In this document: positions 9,916-18,189 of the stretch, piece by piece | Position numbering within the stretch: position 1 is the first letter of the stretch | How the letters are laid out: the number at the start of each line of letters is the position of its first letter | Assembly (NCBI RefSeq): GCF_001758785.1 | Contig: NZ_LROM01000048.1 | Location: 1-64,000, forward strand | Origin: Duganella phyllosphaerae | GTDB taxonomy: Bacteria > Pseudomonadota > Gammaproteobacteria > Burkholderiales > Burkholderiaceae_D | Length of the DNA stretch: 64,000 nt | Reading direction: 5' to 3' | Translations under genes and position numbers: made by a program | Notes under the pieces: generated by a model | Databases searched by the model: none | Seen by the model: only the letters and a program-made list of their open reading frames with translations | What the model was told of the DNA's origin: nothing

Positions 9916-10128
9916 TTAGAAGAGTTTTTTCGGCAGCTGTTGGCTGCGGATGCGTTTGTAGTGACGCTTGACTGCAGCAGCCAGCTTGCGCTTGCGCTCA
10001 GCCGTTGGCTTTTCGTAGAACTCGCGTGCGCGCAGTTCGGTCAGCAGACCGGTTTTTTCGATGGTGCGTTTGAAGCGACGCATTGCGACTTCGAACGGCT
10101 CGTTTTCTTTAAGGCGAATAGTGGTCAT
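9916..10128 (-). CDS. rpsU: 30S ribosomal protein S21
   Basis: 70-aa basic protein of the small ribosomal subunit, needed for initiation on many mRNAs. The sequence [20 protein letters not shown] followed by the Arg/Lys-rich [20 protein letters not shown] is characteristic. An open frame extends upstream, but the conserved family start fixes the ATG at 10128. First gene of the rpsU-yqeY-dnaG-rpoD block, followed by a terminator at 9837-9810. Confidence 0.96.
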   Translation of the reverse strand: MTTIRLKENEPFEVAMRRFKRTIEKTGLLTELRAREFYEKPTAERKRKLAAAVKRHYKRIRSQQLPKKLF

Positions 10129-10167
10129 GTAAAAATTCAAACCGTTTGAGGTTATAGGGAGACAGAG

Positions 10168-10173
10168 ACTATA
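10168..10173 (-). promoter_or_regulatory. Candidate -10 element of the rpsU promoter
   Basis: TATAGT on the minus strand, about 40 bases before the rpsU start codon. No good -35 element was found at the usual distance, so this is tentative. Confidence 0.3.
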
Positions 10174-10357
10174 GCAGCTTTTGCAGGAAAATGGAAGTCC
10201 ATGGACCATCGAGACGGTCCAAGCAGACGGCTTTGACTGCAAAAACAACAAGACGACGCTGAGTCAGCTCCCACATCAACTCTGACAATCTTTCTGCTCC
10301 CGAACTGATCGGGCGATTGGATTGCACCTGCGCCGTTACAACTAGAAGGCCAGTATA

Positions 10358-11563
10358 TCAGACAGCTTGACCGGCTGCCACACCGGAAGCCCAGGCCCAC
10401 TGGAAGTTGTAGCCGCCCAGCCAGCCGGTCACGTCCACCGCTTCGCCGATGAAATACAGGCCCGGCACCTTGGTGGCCATCATGGTCTGCTGCGACAGGT
10501 CGCGGGTATCGATGCCGCCGCGCGTCACTTCGGCCTTGCGGTAGCCTTCGGAGCCGTTCGGGGTCAGGGTCCACTGGTTGATGGCCGCGCCCAGTTCGCG
10601 CAGCCTGGCGTCCTGCATGTCGGCCAGGCGCGCGTCGAGCGCAAAGCCGTGCGCCAGCAGCAGGCCTTCGGCCAGGCGCGTGGGCAACCACTGGGCCAGC
10701 ACGTTGCCGAGCTGCTTCTTGATGGTGCCCTTGCCTTCGATCAGCGTGGCAGCCACGTCCACACCCGGCAGCAGGTCGATCACGATCGGCGTGCCCGGGG
10801 TCCAGTAGCTCGAAATTTGCAGGATGGCCGGACCGGACAGGCCGCGGTGGGTGAACAGCAAATCTTCGCGGAAACGTCCACCGGTTGGATTGCGCCCCTT
10901 CAACGACCCGGTTGCCACTTCCACTTCCAGCGCAATGCCGGACAGTTCGGCAAACGGCGCCCACGCCTGCGGATCGAACGTCAGCGGCACCAGGGCCGGA
11001 CGCGGTTCGACCATGCGCAGGCCGAACTGGCTGGCGACGCGGTAGCCGAAATCGGTGGCGCCAATTTTCGGGATCGACAAGCCGCCGGTGGCGATCACCA
11101 GCGCGTCGGCTTCGATGGTGCCGGTGTCGGTGTCCAGGATATAGACGCCATCGGTCTGCTCGACGCTGGCGATCTTGCACGGCATGCGCCAGTGGACATC
11201 GCCCGCTGCGCACTCGTCCTTGAGCATCTCGATGATCAGCTCGGCCGATTCGGTGCAGAACAGCTGGCCGCGATGTTTTTCGTGGTAGCCGATACGGTGC
11301 TTTTTCACCAGCGCGACGAAGTCGGCCGGGGTATAGCGCGACAGTGCACTCTTGCAGAAGTGCGGGTTCTCGGACAGGAAGTTGGCCGGCGTGGTGTTGA
11401 TGTTGGTGAAGTTGCAGCGGCCGCCGCCCGAGATGCGGATTTTCTCGGCCAGCTTGCCGGCGTGGTCGATCAGCACCACGCGCTTGCCGCGCTGGGCCGC
11501 CGTGGCCGCGCACATCATGCCGGCGGCGCCAGCGCCGATTACTGCTACATCAAACTTTGCCAT
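10358..11563 (-). CDS. NAD(P)/FAD-dependent oxidoreductase, BaiN/YhiN (HI0933-like) family
   Basis: 401-aa flavoprotein of the HI0933/YhiN family. It has an N-terminal dinucleotide-binding motif VIGAGAAGMMCAATAAQRG (8-26), the family signature ISGGGRCNFTN (about 64-74) and a C-terminal FAD-binding segment GLYFIGEAVDVTGWLGGYN. The physiological substrate of most members is unknown; one relative (BaiN) acts in bile-acid dehydroxylation, but the family is much broader and no such role is implied here. Monocistronic on the minus strand, between rpsU and ybiB. Confidence 0.9.
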   Translation of the reverse strand: MAKFDVAVIGAGAAGMMCAATAAQRGKRVVLIDHAGKLAEKIRISGGGRCNFTNINTTPANFLSENPHFCKSALSRYTPADFVALVKKHRIGYHEKHRGQLFCTESAELIIEMLKDECAAGDVHWRMPCKIASVEQTDGVYILDTDTGTIEADALVIATGGLSIPKIGATDFGYRVASQFGLRMVEPRPALVPLTFDPQAWAPFAELSGIALEVEVATGSLKGRNPTGGRFREDLLFTHRGLSGPAILQISSYWTPGTPIVIDLLPGVDVAATLIEGKGTIKKQLGNVLAQWLPTRLAEGLLLAHGFALDARLADMQDARLRELGAAINQWTLTPNGSEGYRKAEVTRGGIDTRDLSQQTMMATKVPGLYFIGEAVDVTGWLGGYNFQWAWASGVAAGQAV

Positions 11564-11650
11564 GCCAGTTCCAATTCAATAAGTTGCCCGCGAAGAAAGA
11601 CGCGAGTCGCCGACCGCTAGCCATCCACAGTAAGTCATCAGCCGCCGAGT

Positions 11651-11678
11651 CGTCATCCCCGCGTACGCGAGGATGACG
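11651..11678. repeat. REP-like 28-bp palindrome
   Basis: CGTCATCC at 11651-11658 mirrors GGATGACG at 11671-11678, and the centre CGCGTACGCG is itself palindromic; one A/C mismatch interrupts a 13-bp stem. It lies between the BaiN-like gene and ybiB. Palindromes of the CGTCATCCCCGCG type recur as extragenic repeats in many proteobacterial genomes, so this is probably one copy of a family. Confidence 0.55.
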
Positions 11679-11750
11679 GTATAACGGCCAACAACATTTC
11701 AGCCGGGGGGGGCCGGGATTGTACAGCAGGATCCGCCCTACCCGCCTTTG

Positions 11751-12740
11751 CTACTCGATCGGCTCACTCACCCGCTGCCTTGACTGCAAGGTACGCGAGA
11801 CCAGCAGGCATTGCGCCACCTGCTCGGCGATCGATGCCGGCACCGGCACTTCGCCTTTCAAAACCGCCGTGATCCAGGCCGCCGTGGTGGCGGCGTCCTT
11901 TTCTTCGGGCAGCAGCGGCAACTCGATCACTTGCGTCTGCTTAGGCACCAGCGTGCTGCGCAGGCCGCCGTGAAACCAGTCGATCTGCTGCGCCTTGTTG
12001 GCGTTGGCCACCGTCTCGCCCTCGGTACCGCGCATCAGGAAGGCGTCGCCGCGTTCGTGCAGGGCCGAAGTCGTGAAATATTCGCCGAGCATTTCCAGGT
12101 ATTCGGGATGGGTGTACGACACCAGCCGCAAGGCCGGTCCCACGAACGGCTGCATGATTTTCACCAGGGTATGGGTGGAGTTGCGCACCCCGAGCCGGCG
12201 CCGCAGCGACAGCTGGTAGGCCAGCTTGGGCGCCAGCGCGTCGATGGTGATGAACGCCACGTGGCCCTGGGCCATCGCTTCCTCCGCTTCGGCGCGGTGG
12301 CGCGCGGCGGTGATGTCGAGCGCGGCAAACACTTCGGCCGAGGTGACGCGCCCCGGGTCGGTGGCCACGCCGTGCACCAGCACCGGCACGCCTTCGCGCG
12401 CCAGCAGCATGGCCAGCAGCGGCGTCAGGTTGGCCATCTTGCGCGCGCCGTTGTAGCTGGGAATGCACACCGGGGCGTACTGGCCCGGCGGCGCCGTCAG
12501 CGGTTCGAACGAGCCTTCGGCCGCATCGAGAAAGCCGGCGATTTCGTCGATCGACTCGCCCTTGATGCGCATCGAGAGCAGGATGCCGCCCAGCTCGAGG
12601 TCGGACACGCGGCCGTCGAGCATGGCCTGGTAAAGATCGTGGGCGTCATCGCGCGACATGCTGCGTGCGCCGTTTTTGCCGCGGCCGATCTCCTTGATGA
12701 GTCGGGCGGCCAGGAAGGGTTCGGATGTCGTCATAAGCAT
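11751..12740 (-). CDS. ybiB: YbiB family protein (anthranilate phosphoribosyltransferase-like, DNA-binding)
   Basis: 329-aa relative of TrpD. The fold signature is present (MSRDDAHDLYQAMLDGRVSDLELG, helical N-terminal domain; ANLTPLLAMLLAREGVPVLVHG, phosphoribosyltransferase-like domain). The catalytic glycine-rich GTGGD loop of true TrpD is replaced by PSYNGARKMAN, as in YbiB. From family knowledge, YbiB binds nucleic acid without sequence preference and is not a tryptophan enzyme. Two ATG codons (12740, 12734) are possible. It is divergent from aroG. Confidence 0.85.
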   Translation of the reverse strand: MLMTTSEPFLAARLIKEIGRGKNGARSMSRDDAHDLYQAMLDGRVSDLELGGILLSMRIKGESIDEIAGFLDAAEGSFEPLTAPPGQYAPVCIPSYNGARKMANLTPLLAMLLAREGVPVLVHGVATDPGRVTSAEVFAALDITAARHRAEAEEAMAQGHVAFITIDALAPKLAYQLSLRRRLGVRNSTHTLVKIMQPFVGPALRLVSYTHPEYLEMLGEYFTTSALHERGDAFLMRGTEGETVANANKAQQIDWFHGGLRSTLVPKQTQVIELPLLPEEKDAATTAAWITAVLKGEVPVPASIAEQVAQCLLVSRTLQSRQRVSEPIE

Positions 12741-12845
12741 CTACCGGAAGAGTTGGGGCTGTAGCGAAAAACCTTACTGGCGAAGCCAGTATTGTTTACT
12801 TCGGCTACACTATACCTCCCCCGAATAAAATTCACGCAAAAAGCC

Positions 12846-13904
12846 ATGATTTCCCCAGATATCGAAAACATCAACGTTACCTCGTTCGCGCCGATGCCGT
12901 CGCCGGAAGTCTTGCACCGCAAGCTGCCGCTCACCGACAGCGCCTCCGAGACCGTGATGAAGGGCCGCGAAGCCCTGCGCAACATTATCGACCGCGAAGA
13001 CAAACGCCTGTTCGTGGTGGTCGGTCCGTGCTCGATCCACGACCCGGTCGCCGGCCTCGACTACGCGCGCCGCCTGAAGGCGCTGCAAGCGGAAGTGGCC
13101 GATACCATGCTGCTGGTCATGCGCGTGTATTTCGAAAAGCCGCGCACCACCACCGGCTGGAAGGGTTATATCAACGACCCGGATATGGACGATTCGTTCC
13201 GCGTCAACGAGGGCATGGAAAAAGCGCGCCAGTTCCTGCTCGACGTGTGCGAGCTGGGCCTGCCCACCGCCACCGAAGCGCTGGACCCGATCTCGCCGCA
13301 ATACCTGGGCGACCTGATCGCCTGGACCGCCATCGGCGCCCGTACCACCGAGTCGCAGACCCACCGCGAAATGTCGTCGGGCCTGTCCACGCCGGTCGGT
13401 TTCAAGAACGGTACCGACGGCGACATCAGCATCGCCATCAATGCCATCCTGTCGTCGGCGCACCCGCACGCGTTCCTGGGCATCAATGCCCAAGGCAATG
13501 TAGCAATCGTGCGCACGCGCGGCAACGCCTACGGCCACGTCGTGCTGCGTGGCGGCGATGGCCGTCCGAACTACGATTCGGTGTCGATCGCGATTGCCGA
13601 ACAGTCGCTGGCCAAGGCCAAGCTGCCAGCCAACCTGGTGGTCGATTGCTCGCACGCCAACAGCTATAAAAAGCCGGAACTGCAACCACTGGTGATGGCC
13701 GATGTCATCCACCAGATCGTGCAGGGCAACAAGTCGCTGGTGGGCGTGATGATCGAATCGAATATCGTCGGCGGCAACCAGAAGATTCCGGCGGACTTGA
13801 GCCAGCTGACTTACGGCTGCTCGGTCACCGATGGCTGCATCGACTGGGACACGACCGAGACCATGTTGCGCGATGCGCACAAGCAGTTGTTGCAGCGTCC
13901 TTAA
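12846..13904 (+). CDS. aroG: 3-deoxy-7-phosphoheptulonate (DAHP) synthase, class I
   Basis: Catalyses the first step of the shikimate pathway, joining phosphoenolpyruvate and erythrose 4-phosphate. 352 aa, the usual class I length. Conserved elements include VVVGPCSIHDP, RVYFEKPRTTTGWKG, the metal/PEP region around TESQTHREMSSGLS and DCSHANSYKKP. The ATG at 12846 (MISPDIENINV) gives the expected N-terminus; an upstream in-frame codon would add 18 unlikely residues. Which aromatic amino acid inhibits it cannot be told by eye. A strong terminator follows. Confidence 0.96.
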   Translation: MISPDIENINVTSFAPMPSPEVLHRKLPLTDSASETVMKGREALRNIIDREDKRLFVVVGPCSIHDPVAGLDYARRLKALQAEVADTMLLVMRVYFEKPRTTTGWKGYINDPDMDDSFRVNEGMEKARQFLLDVCELGLPTATEALDPISPQYLGDLIAWTAIGARTTESQTHREMSSGLSTPVGFKNGTDGDISIAINAILSSAHPHAFLGINAQGNVAIVRTRGNAYGHVVLRGGDGRPNYDSVSIAIAEQSLAKAKLPANLVVDCSHANSYKKPELQPLVMADVIHQIVQGNKSLVGVMIESNIVGGNQKIPADLSQLTYGCSVTDGCIDWDTTETMLRDAHKQLLQRP

Positions 13905-13941
13905 TGATTGGATTGCCGCCTGAGTGGCAATGACGGCTCAT

Positions 13942-13981
13942 CGGCCTGCGGCGTAGTATGCGCCGCAGGCCGTTGGTTTTT
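13942..13981 (+). terminator. Intrinsic terminator of aroG
   Basis: A perfect 12-bp stem CGGCCTGCGGCG / CGCCGCAGGCCG (13942-13953, 13961-13972) with a 7-base loop is followed by GTTTTT-type sequence, 37 bases after the aroG stop. Confidence 0.85.
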
Positions 13982-14295
13982 CAGCCGAACACCATCACCC
14001 GCGTGGCCACGCCGAACGAACCCGCCAGCGCAGCTTCCGCCTTGCTGGCTGGCGCGCTCAGTTCGGCCAGGTCGAGATAGACCTTGAAATCCTCGATCTT
14101 GACCGTGTAGCGGCGCGCGCCGCTCTGGCGTGGCTCCACGTTGGCCGTCTCCAGCACGGCAAATACGCTTTCCTCGTCGGTACGGAACAGCGCCACACCG
14201 GGCAGTTCCTGCCACGCCAGGCCACGCGGCACGATGCGCGCGCCGTCCAGCGGTACATCCTTGAGTTTGCACACCTGTTTCCATTGCCCTGACAT
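13981..14295 (-). CDS. Small Rieske-fold-like (NirD-like) protein without cluster ligands
   Basis: 104 aa, with a strong ribosome binding site GGGAGGGG before ATG. The order of motifs (VCKLKDVPLDGARIV, VALFRTDEESVFAVLET, YTVKIEDFKVYLDL) resembles the small subunit of assimilatory nitrite reductase and other Rieske-fold domains. However, the middle segment that would hold CxH and CxxH is missing: the protein has a single Cys and no His. It cannot bind a Rieske cluster. No large nitrite reductase subunit is nearby. The relationship is inferred from pattern and may be superficial. Confidence 0.5.
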   Translation of the reverse strand: MSGQWKQVCKLKDVPLDGARIVPRGLAWQELPGVALFRTDEESVFAVLETANVEPRQSGARRYTVKIEDFKVYLDLAELSAPASKAEAALAGSFGVATRVMVFG

Positions 14296-14514
14296 ATTCC
14301 CCTCCCGCAGTCACTTCGTCGTTTTACTAAGCAAAACCGGTGCCACAGGCAAACGGTGTAAAACGCCATGCAATCCTGACCAAACGGCAAAATTACTCCC
14401 TTCGGCAGTGCGTGTTCGGGGCCCGGTGGTGCAACCGCTGGTGCACCGGCCGGAGGTGGAAGCGCCCGCTTTCCTTTACAATGGCGGACTTCCCCTTACC
14501 TTTGCAGCCCTTCC

Positions 14515-15555
14515 ATGATTGTTCTCGGCGTTGAATCTTCCTGTGACGAAACCGGCCTGGCGCTCTACGATACCGAGCACGGCCTGCTGTCGCATGCCCT
14601 GTATTCGCAGGTCGCCATGCACGAGGAATACGGCGGCGTGGTGCCCGAGCTGGCCTCGCGCGACCATATTCGCCGCGCCATTCCGCTGCTGACGCAAACC
14701 CTGGAAGGCGCCGGCAAGACGCTGGCCGATATCGACGCCATCGCCTACACCCAGGGCCCCGGCCTGGCCGGCGCGCTGCTGGTGGGCTCGTCGGTGGCGT
14801 GCAGCCTGGGACTGGCGCTCGATCGGCCGGTGCTGGGCGTGCACCACCTGGAAGGCCACCTGCTCTCGCCGTTGCTGGCCTCGCAGCCGCCGGAGTTTCC
14901 GTTCATCGCGCTGCTGGTATCGGGCGGCCATACCCAGTTGATGCGCGTCGATGGCGTGGGCCAGTACACCCTGCTGGGCGAGACGCTCGACGACGCCGCC
15001 GGCGAAGCGTTCGACAAGTCGGCCAAGCTGCTGGGCCTCGGTTATCCGGGCGGCCCGGCGATTTCGCGCCTGGCCGAATTCGGCGACCCGGCAGCGTACA
15101 AGCTGCCGCGCCCGATGTTGCATTCCAAGGATTTCAATTTCAGCTTTTCCGGCCTGAAAACGGCGGTGCTGACAGTGGTGAAGAACCACGAAGAGAAGGT
15201 GATCGCCAATATCTGCGAGCAGGACAAGGCCAATATTGCGCGCGGCTTTGTCGATGCGATCGTGGAAGTGCTCACCGCCAAATGCGTCTCCGCACTCAAG
15301 CACACGGGCTTGAAAAGACTGGTGATCGCCGGCGGCGTGGGGGCCAACGCGCAGTTGCGCGCGGCGCTCAATGCGGCGGCAGCCAAGAAGAAGTTCAAGG
15401 TGTTTTACCCGGAACTGGAATTTTGCACTGACAACGGCGCGATGATCGCTTTCGCGGGCGCGATGCGGCTGATGATCAACCCCAACGCCGCCCAGCGCGA
15501 CTACAGCTTCAATGTGCGGCCGCGCTGGCCGCTGGACGACATCAAAGTCGTTTAA
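14515..15555 (+). CDS. tsaD: tRNA N6-adenosine threonylcarbamoyltransferase TsaD
   Basis: Transfers threonylcarbamoyl to A37 of ANN-decoding tRNAs together with TsaB and TsaE. 346 aa. It begins with the family N-terminus [19 protein letters not shown] and holds the metal-binding HHLEGHL motif, [27 protein letters not shown] and the C-terminal [13 protein letters not shown]. Its partner TsaE is encoded at 37645-38142 of the same window. It ends convergently on the small gene at 15552-15734, overlapping by 4 bases. Confidence 0.97.
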   Translation: MIVLGVESSCDETGLALYDTEHGLLSHALYSQVAMHEEYGGVVPELASRDHIRRAIPLLTQTLEGAGKTLADIDAIAYTQGPGLAGALLVGSSVACSLGLALDRPVLGVHHLEGHLLSPLLASQPPEFPFIALLVSGGHTQLMRVDGVGQYTLLGETLDDAAGEAFDKSAKLLGLGYPGGPAISRLAEFGDPAAYKLPRPMLHSKDFNFSFSGLKTAVLTVVKNHEEKVIANICEQDKANIARGFVDAIVEVLTAKCVSALKHTGLKRLVIAGGVGANAQLRAALNAAAAKKKFKVFYPELEFCTDNGAMIAFAGAMRLMINPNAAQRDYSFNVRPRWPLDDIKVV

Positions 15556-15734
15556 GTTGTAGCGAAGGCCATCGAGGCCAGCACTGCCAGACCCACTAAC
15601 GGAATCAGGTAACGTACCTTGCCCTTGCCCAGGCGAACGCCACGGGCAGCGATACGCTCGCTGCGCAGGCGGTGTTCGTCGGCTGCGGACTCGTGCACGG
15701 CGTGCGATTTTGGTTTGTCTTCGATTACATTCAT
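15552..15734 (-). CDS. Small single-pass membrane protein (60 aa), unknown function
   Basis: A 60-aa frame with a strong ribosome binding site (GAGGAGG, 5 bases before ATG). The N-terminal 40 residues are charged; the C-terminus [16 protein letters not shown] is one transmembrane helix, giving a tail-anchored layout. I do not recognise a family. It is convergent with tsaD. A G/T-tolerant inverted repeat GGCACAGCAATTGTTGTGCC at about 15783-15802 lies in its upstream region. Confidence 0.65.
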   Translation of the reverse strand: MNVIEDKPKSHAVHESAADEHRLRSERIAARGVRLGKGKVRYLIPLVGLAVLASMAFATT

Positions 15735-15901
15735 AACGTCCTCCTCACTGTCCTGTTAAGTTCGATAATCTTCCTTTCTGAAGGGCACAGCAATTGTTGT
15801 GCCAAGGAGAATCAGCGATTACTGCGCCCACCGCACCATACTAGGTATAACTGTGGTTGTGATACCACACGTTACGGTGATGCATGGTCCGATTCGGTGC
15901 G

Positions 15902-17140
15902 TTACTGCGCTCCACCATGCAGCAAGTCGGCACGCGGATAACCCCAGCCCGGTACGCCGGTCGGACAAGGCTCTTGCGACGCCAGCGGCATGGTGGTGAA
16001 ATTGCCGCGCGACGTGATGGCATAGCGGTAATCGGACACGGTGCCGCCGTCGACATCGAACGCTGGCGCACGACCGAATCGCAGCCAGGCGTTGACCCGG
16101 CAATTCTCGACGCTCAGCGTACGCAACCGCTTCAGGTCATCGTCTTCCCTGCCGAACTGGGCGATACCGGGCGCCAGCGTCACCGAGGCGCCATGCTCGA
16201 CCAGCGCCACCGAACACGACAACGGCGCCACCCATTGCGGCGCCAGGCTGGCAATGCCGCGCCGCAGGCGATAGGTGCCAGCCGCCTCGTTGCTCTCCAC
16301 GCTCACATAGGCCCAGCACAGCGGCTGCGACGGAAACGCCGTCATCGCCACATCCACCACCTTCGAAGCCGGATCGAGCTGCTGCAACGCGGCCGTGATC
16401 TGCGCCCGCCCCAGGTGCGAGGCCACGCCCTGCACCGCGATAAAGCCGATGCCGAGCAACAGGCCCAGCGCCACGCCGGCGCGGCTGTCACGGCCCGAAC
16501 GCGACTGCACAGCGCCGCACAACACCGCTACCTTGAGCAGGATCGCCAGGGCGATCCAGCCCAGGTAACCCTTGATGGCAAACGCCACCAGCGCCGCCAG
16601 CAGGCCGGTCAGCGCCAGCCAGCGGGCCGCGCGCCAGCGCATGATCAGCGCCATCGGCACGCCGATCGCCACCCAGAACAGCGGCTCGATGATAAATACC
16701 ATGTCGCCATACACCCAGCGGCCGTCGAACGGATACCAGGGGTGGACGCCGTACGAATTGGTGAAATCCATCGCCAGGTGCAACGTGAAGCCGAGGACGA
16801 TGCTGGCCGCCAGGCCCCAGCGCGCGGTGGCGCTGGCCTTGAGCAGCGCCCGCGCCGACGGCCACAGCAGCCAGATCAATGCTGCCAGCAACAGCGCCTG
16901 CGGGATCGCCAGCAGCGCCGTGTGGGTGTGGCCGCGGTGGTGCAGCAGGTAGCCCAGCGGCGCCGGCAGCAAATTGTTGAGCACCAGGTCGAGATCCGGG
17001 AAGTTGCTGGCCAGCGCGCACGAGACCAGCAGCAGCCGGTGGCGCACGCGCTGGGCGCCGTCCTCAAGCTCGCGCGGCAGGCTGCGATGCAGTAATTCGC
17101 CGGCGCCGAAGCCGATGATGCTGTGGGTGAGATTATCCAT
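15902..17140 (-). CDS. Membrane-bound metal-dependent hydrolase, YdjM family
   Basis: 412-aa inner-membrane protein. The N-terminus MDNLTHSIIGFGAGELLHR and the histidine/aspartate motifs NFPDLDLV, HHRGHTHTALLA and LHLAMDFTNSYGVHPW are typical of the YdjM/DUF457 membrane hydrolases, whose substrates are unknown. Several hydrophobic helices follow, and the last 160 residues form a polar domain. It is the last gene of a compact minus-strand group, 3 bases after the ATPase gene, and probably coupled to it. Confidence 0.85.
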   Translation of the reverse strand: MDNLTHSIIGFGAGELLHRSLPRELEDGAQRVRHRLLLVSCALASNFPDLDLVLNNLLPAPLGYLLHHRGHTHTALLAIPQALLLAALIWLLWPSARALLKASATARWGLAASIVLGFTLHLAMDFTNSYGVHPWYPFDGRWVYGDMVFIIEPLFWVAIGVPMALIMRWRAARWLALTGLLAALVAFAIKGYLGWIALAILLKVAVLCGAVQSRSGRDSRAGVALGLLLGIGFIAVQGVASHLGRAQITAALQQLDPASKVVDVAMTAFPSQPLCWAYVSVESNEAAGTYRLRRGIASLAPQWVAPLSCSVALVEHGASVTLAPGIAQFGREDDDLKRLRTLSVENCRVNAWLRFGRAPAFDVDGGTVSDYRYAITSRGNFTTMPLASQEPCPTGVPGWGYPRADLLHGGAQ

Positions 17141-17143
17141 GGG

Positions 17144-17881
17144 TCACTCAGGGGCGAACAGCTGCGCGAGCCGGCGCGGGTAATGGTTAAGAAAGTCGCG
17201 CGTGATGGCGTAATGTTCGGTGTCTTCGTACGCCACCTCGGTGATGCCGGTGTCGTCGAACAGTAAAATTTTGGCGTTGGGATACGCCAGCAGGATCGGC
17301 GAATGGGTGGCGATGATGAACTGCGACTGGTCCTGCACCAGTTGGTGGATCAGGCGCAGTGCCGCCAGTTGGCGGTTGGGGGAAAGCGCCGCTTCCGGCT
17401 CGTCCAGCAGGTACAGGCCTTTGCCGGTGAGCCTGCCGAGCATCACGTCCATGAACGCCTCCCCATGGGAACGTGTGTGCAGCGACGCCTTGCTTGACGA
17501 TGTGCGGTCGTTGGCCGCGTCGAGAAAGCTGGCGACATGGTGAAAGGTCTCCGCCCGCAAAAAGTAGCGATCTTGAGGAAACTTGAAGCTTTTTTGCAAG
17601 CGCAGCGCACGCACCAGCGGCGCCTGCTCCTGTGCGCTGTTGAGGCGGCTGACATTGAAGTTGCCGCCGTCGAGAGAAAAACCCAGCGCCAGCGCAATGG
17701 CCTCCAGGACAGTGGACTTGCCGGCACCGTTCTCGCCAATGAAAAACGTCACGTCGGCATGGAAGTCGATCGATTCGAGCGCCTGCACGGCAGGCACATT
17801 GTACGGATGGCTGTCCCAGTCGACCTCGGCGCCAAACAGCGCCGTAATCCGCTGCAGATATGGTTTGGCCGCGAGCGCCAT
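17144..17881 (-). CDS. AAA family ATPase (ABC/SMC-like), stand-alone
   Basis: 245-aa soluble ATPase. Walker A is FIGENGAGKSTVLEAIA (about 47-63), Walker B is LYLLDEPEAALSP, and the H-loop is IIATHSPILLAYP. The overall plan is that of small AAA_21/RecF-like ATPases. There is no membrane partner in the operon and no nuclease domain, so the function is open. Start is at 17881, 4 bases after the DUF427 gene; the following membrane hydrolase starts 3 bases after its stop, so the three are almost certainly cotranscribed. Confidence 0.88.
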   Translation of the reverse strand: MALAAKPYLQRITALFGAEVDWDSHPYNVPAVQALESIDFHADVTFFIGENGAGKSTVLEAIALALGFSLDGGNFNVSRLNSAQEQAPLVRALRLQKSFKFPQDRYFLRAETFHHVASFLDAANDRTSSSKASLHTRSHGEAFMDVMLGRLTGKGLYLLDEPEAALSPNRQLAALRLIHQLVQDQSQFIIATHSPILLAYPNAKILLFDDTGITEVAYEDTEHYAITRDFLNHYPRRLAQLFAPE

Positions 17882-17885
17882 GCCC

Positions 17886-18176
17886 TTAGCGCTGCACTTC
17901 CACGCCGCGCCAGAAGGCGATGCGGTCCTGGATCTCCTTGGCGGCCTCGAACGGCGCCGGGTAGTACCAGGCAGCGTTTTCGCTGGTATGGCCGTCGGCA
18001 GACACGGTGTAGTAGCTGGCCAGGCCCTTCCACGGGCAGCGCGAAGTGTGGCTGCTCGGTTGCAGATAGTCGGGATTGACCGCGCTGCGCGGGAAATAGA
18101 CGTTGTTTTCGACGATCACGACTTCATCGTCGGCCGCTTGCGCGATGACGACGCCGTTCAGGGTTGCGGTGGGCAT
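17886..18176 (-). CDS. DUF427 domain protein
   Basis: 96 aa, consisting only of a DUF427 domain: YFPRSAVNPDYL, CPWKGLASYYTV and NAAWYYPAPFEAAKEIQDRIAFW are the family's signature positions. Function unknown; some members are linked to oxidative or nucleotide metabolism, but nothing here decides. Second gene of the GGDEF-DUF427-ATPase-hydrolase group (13 and 4 base gaps). Confidence 0.9.
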   Translation of the reverse strand: MPTATLNGVVIAQAADDEVVIVENNVYFPRSAVNPDYLQPSSHTSRCPWKGLASYYTVSADGHTSENAAWYYPAPFEAAKEIQDRIAFWRGVEVQR

Positions 18177-18189
18177 GGCGATTCCTTAT

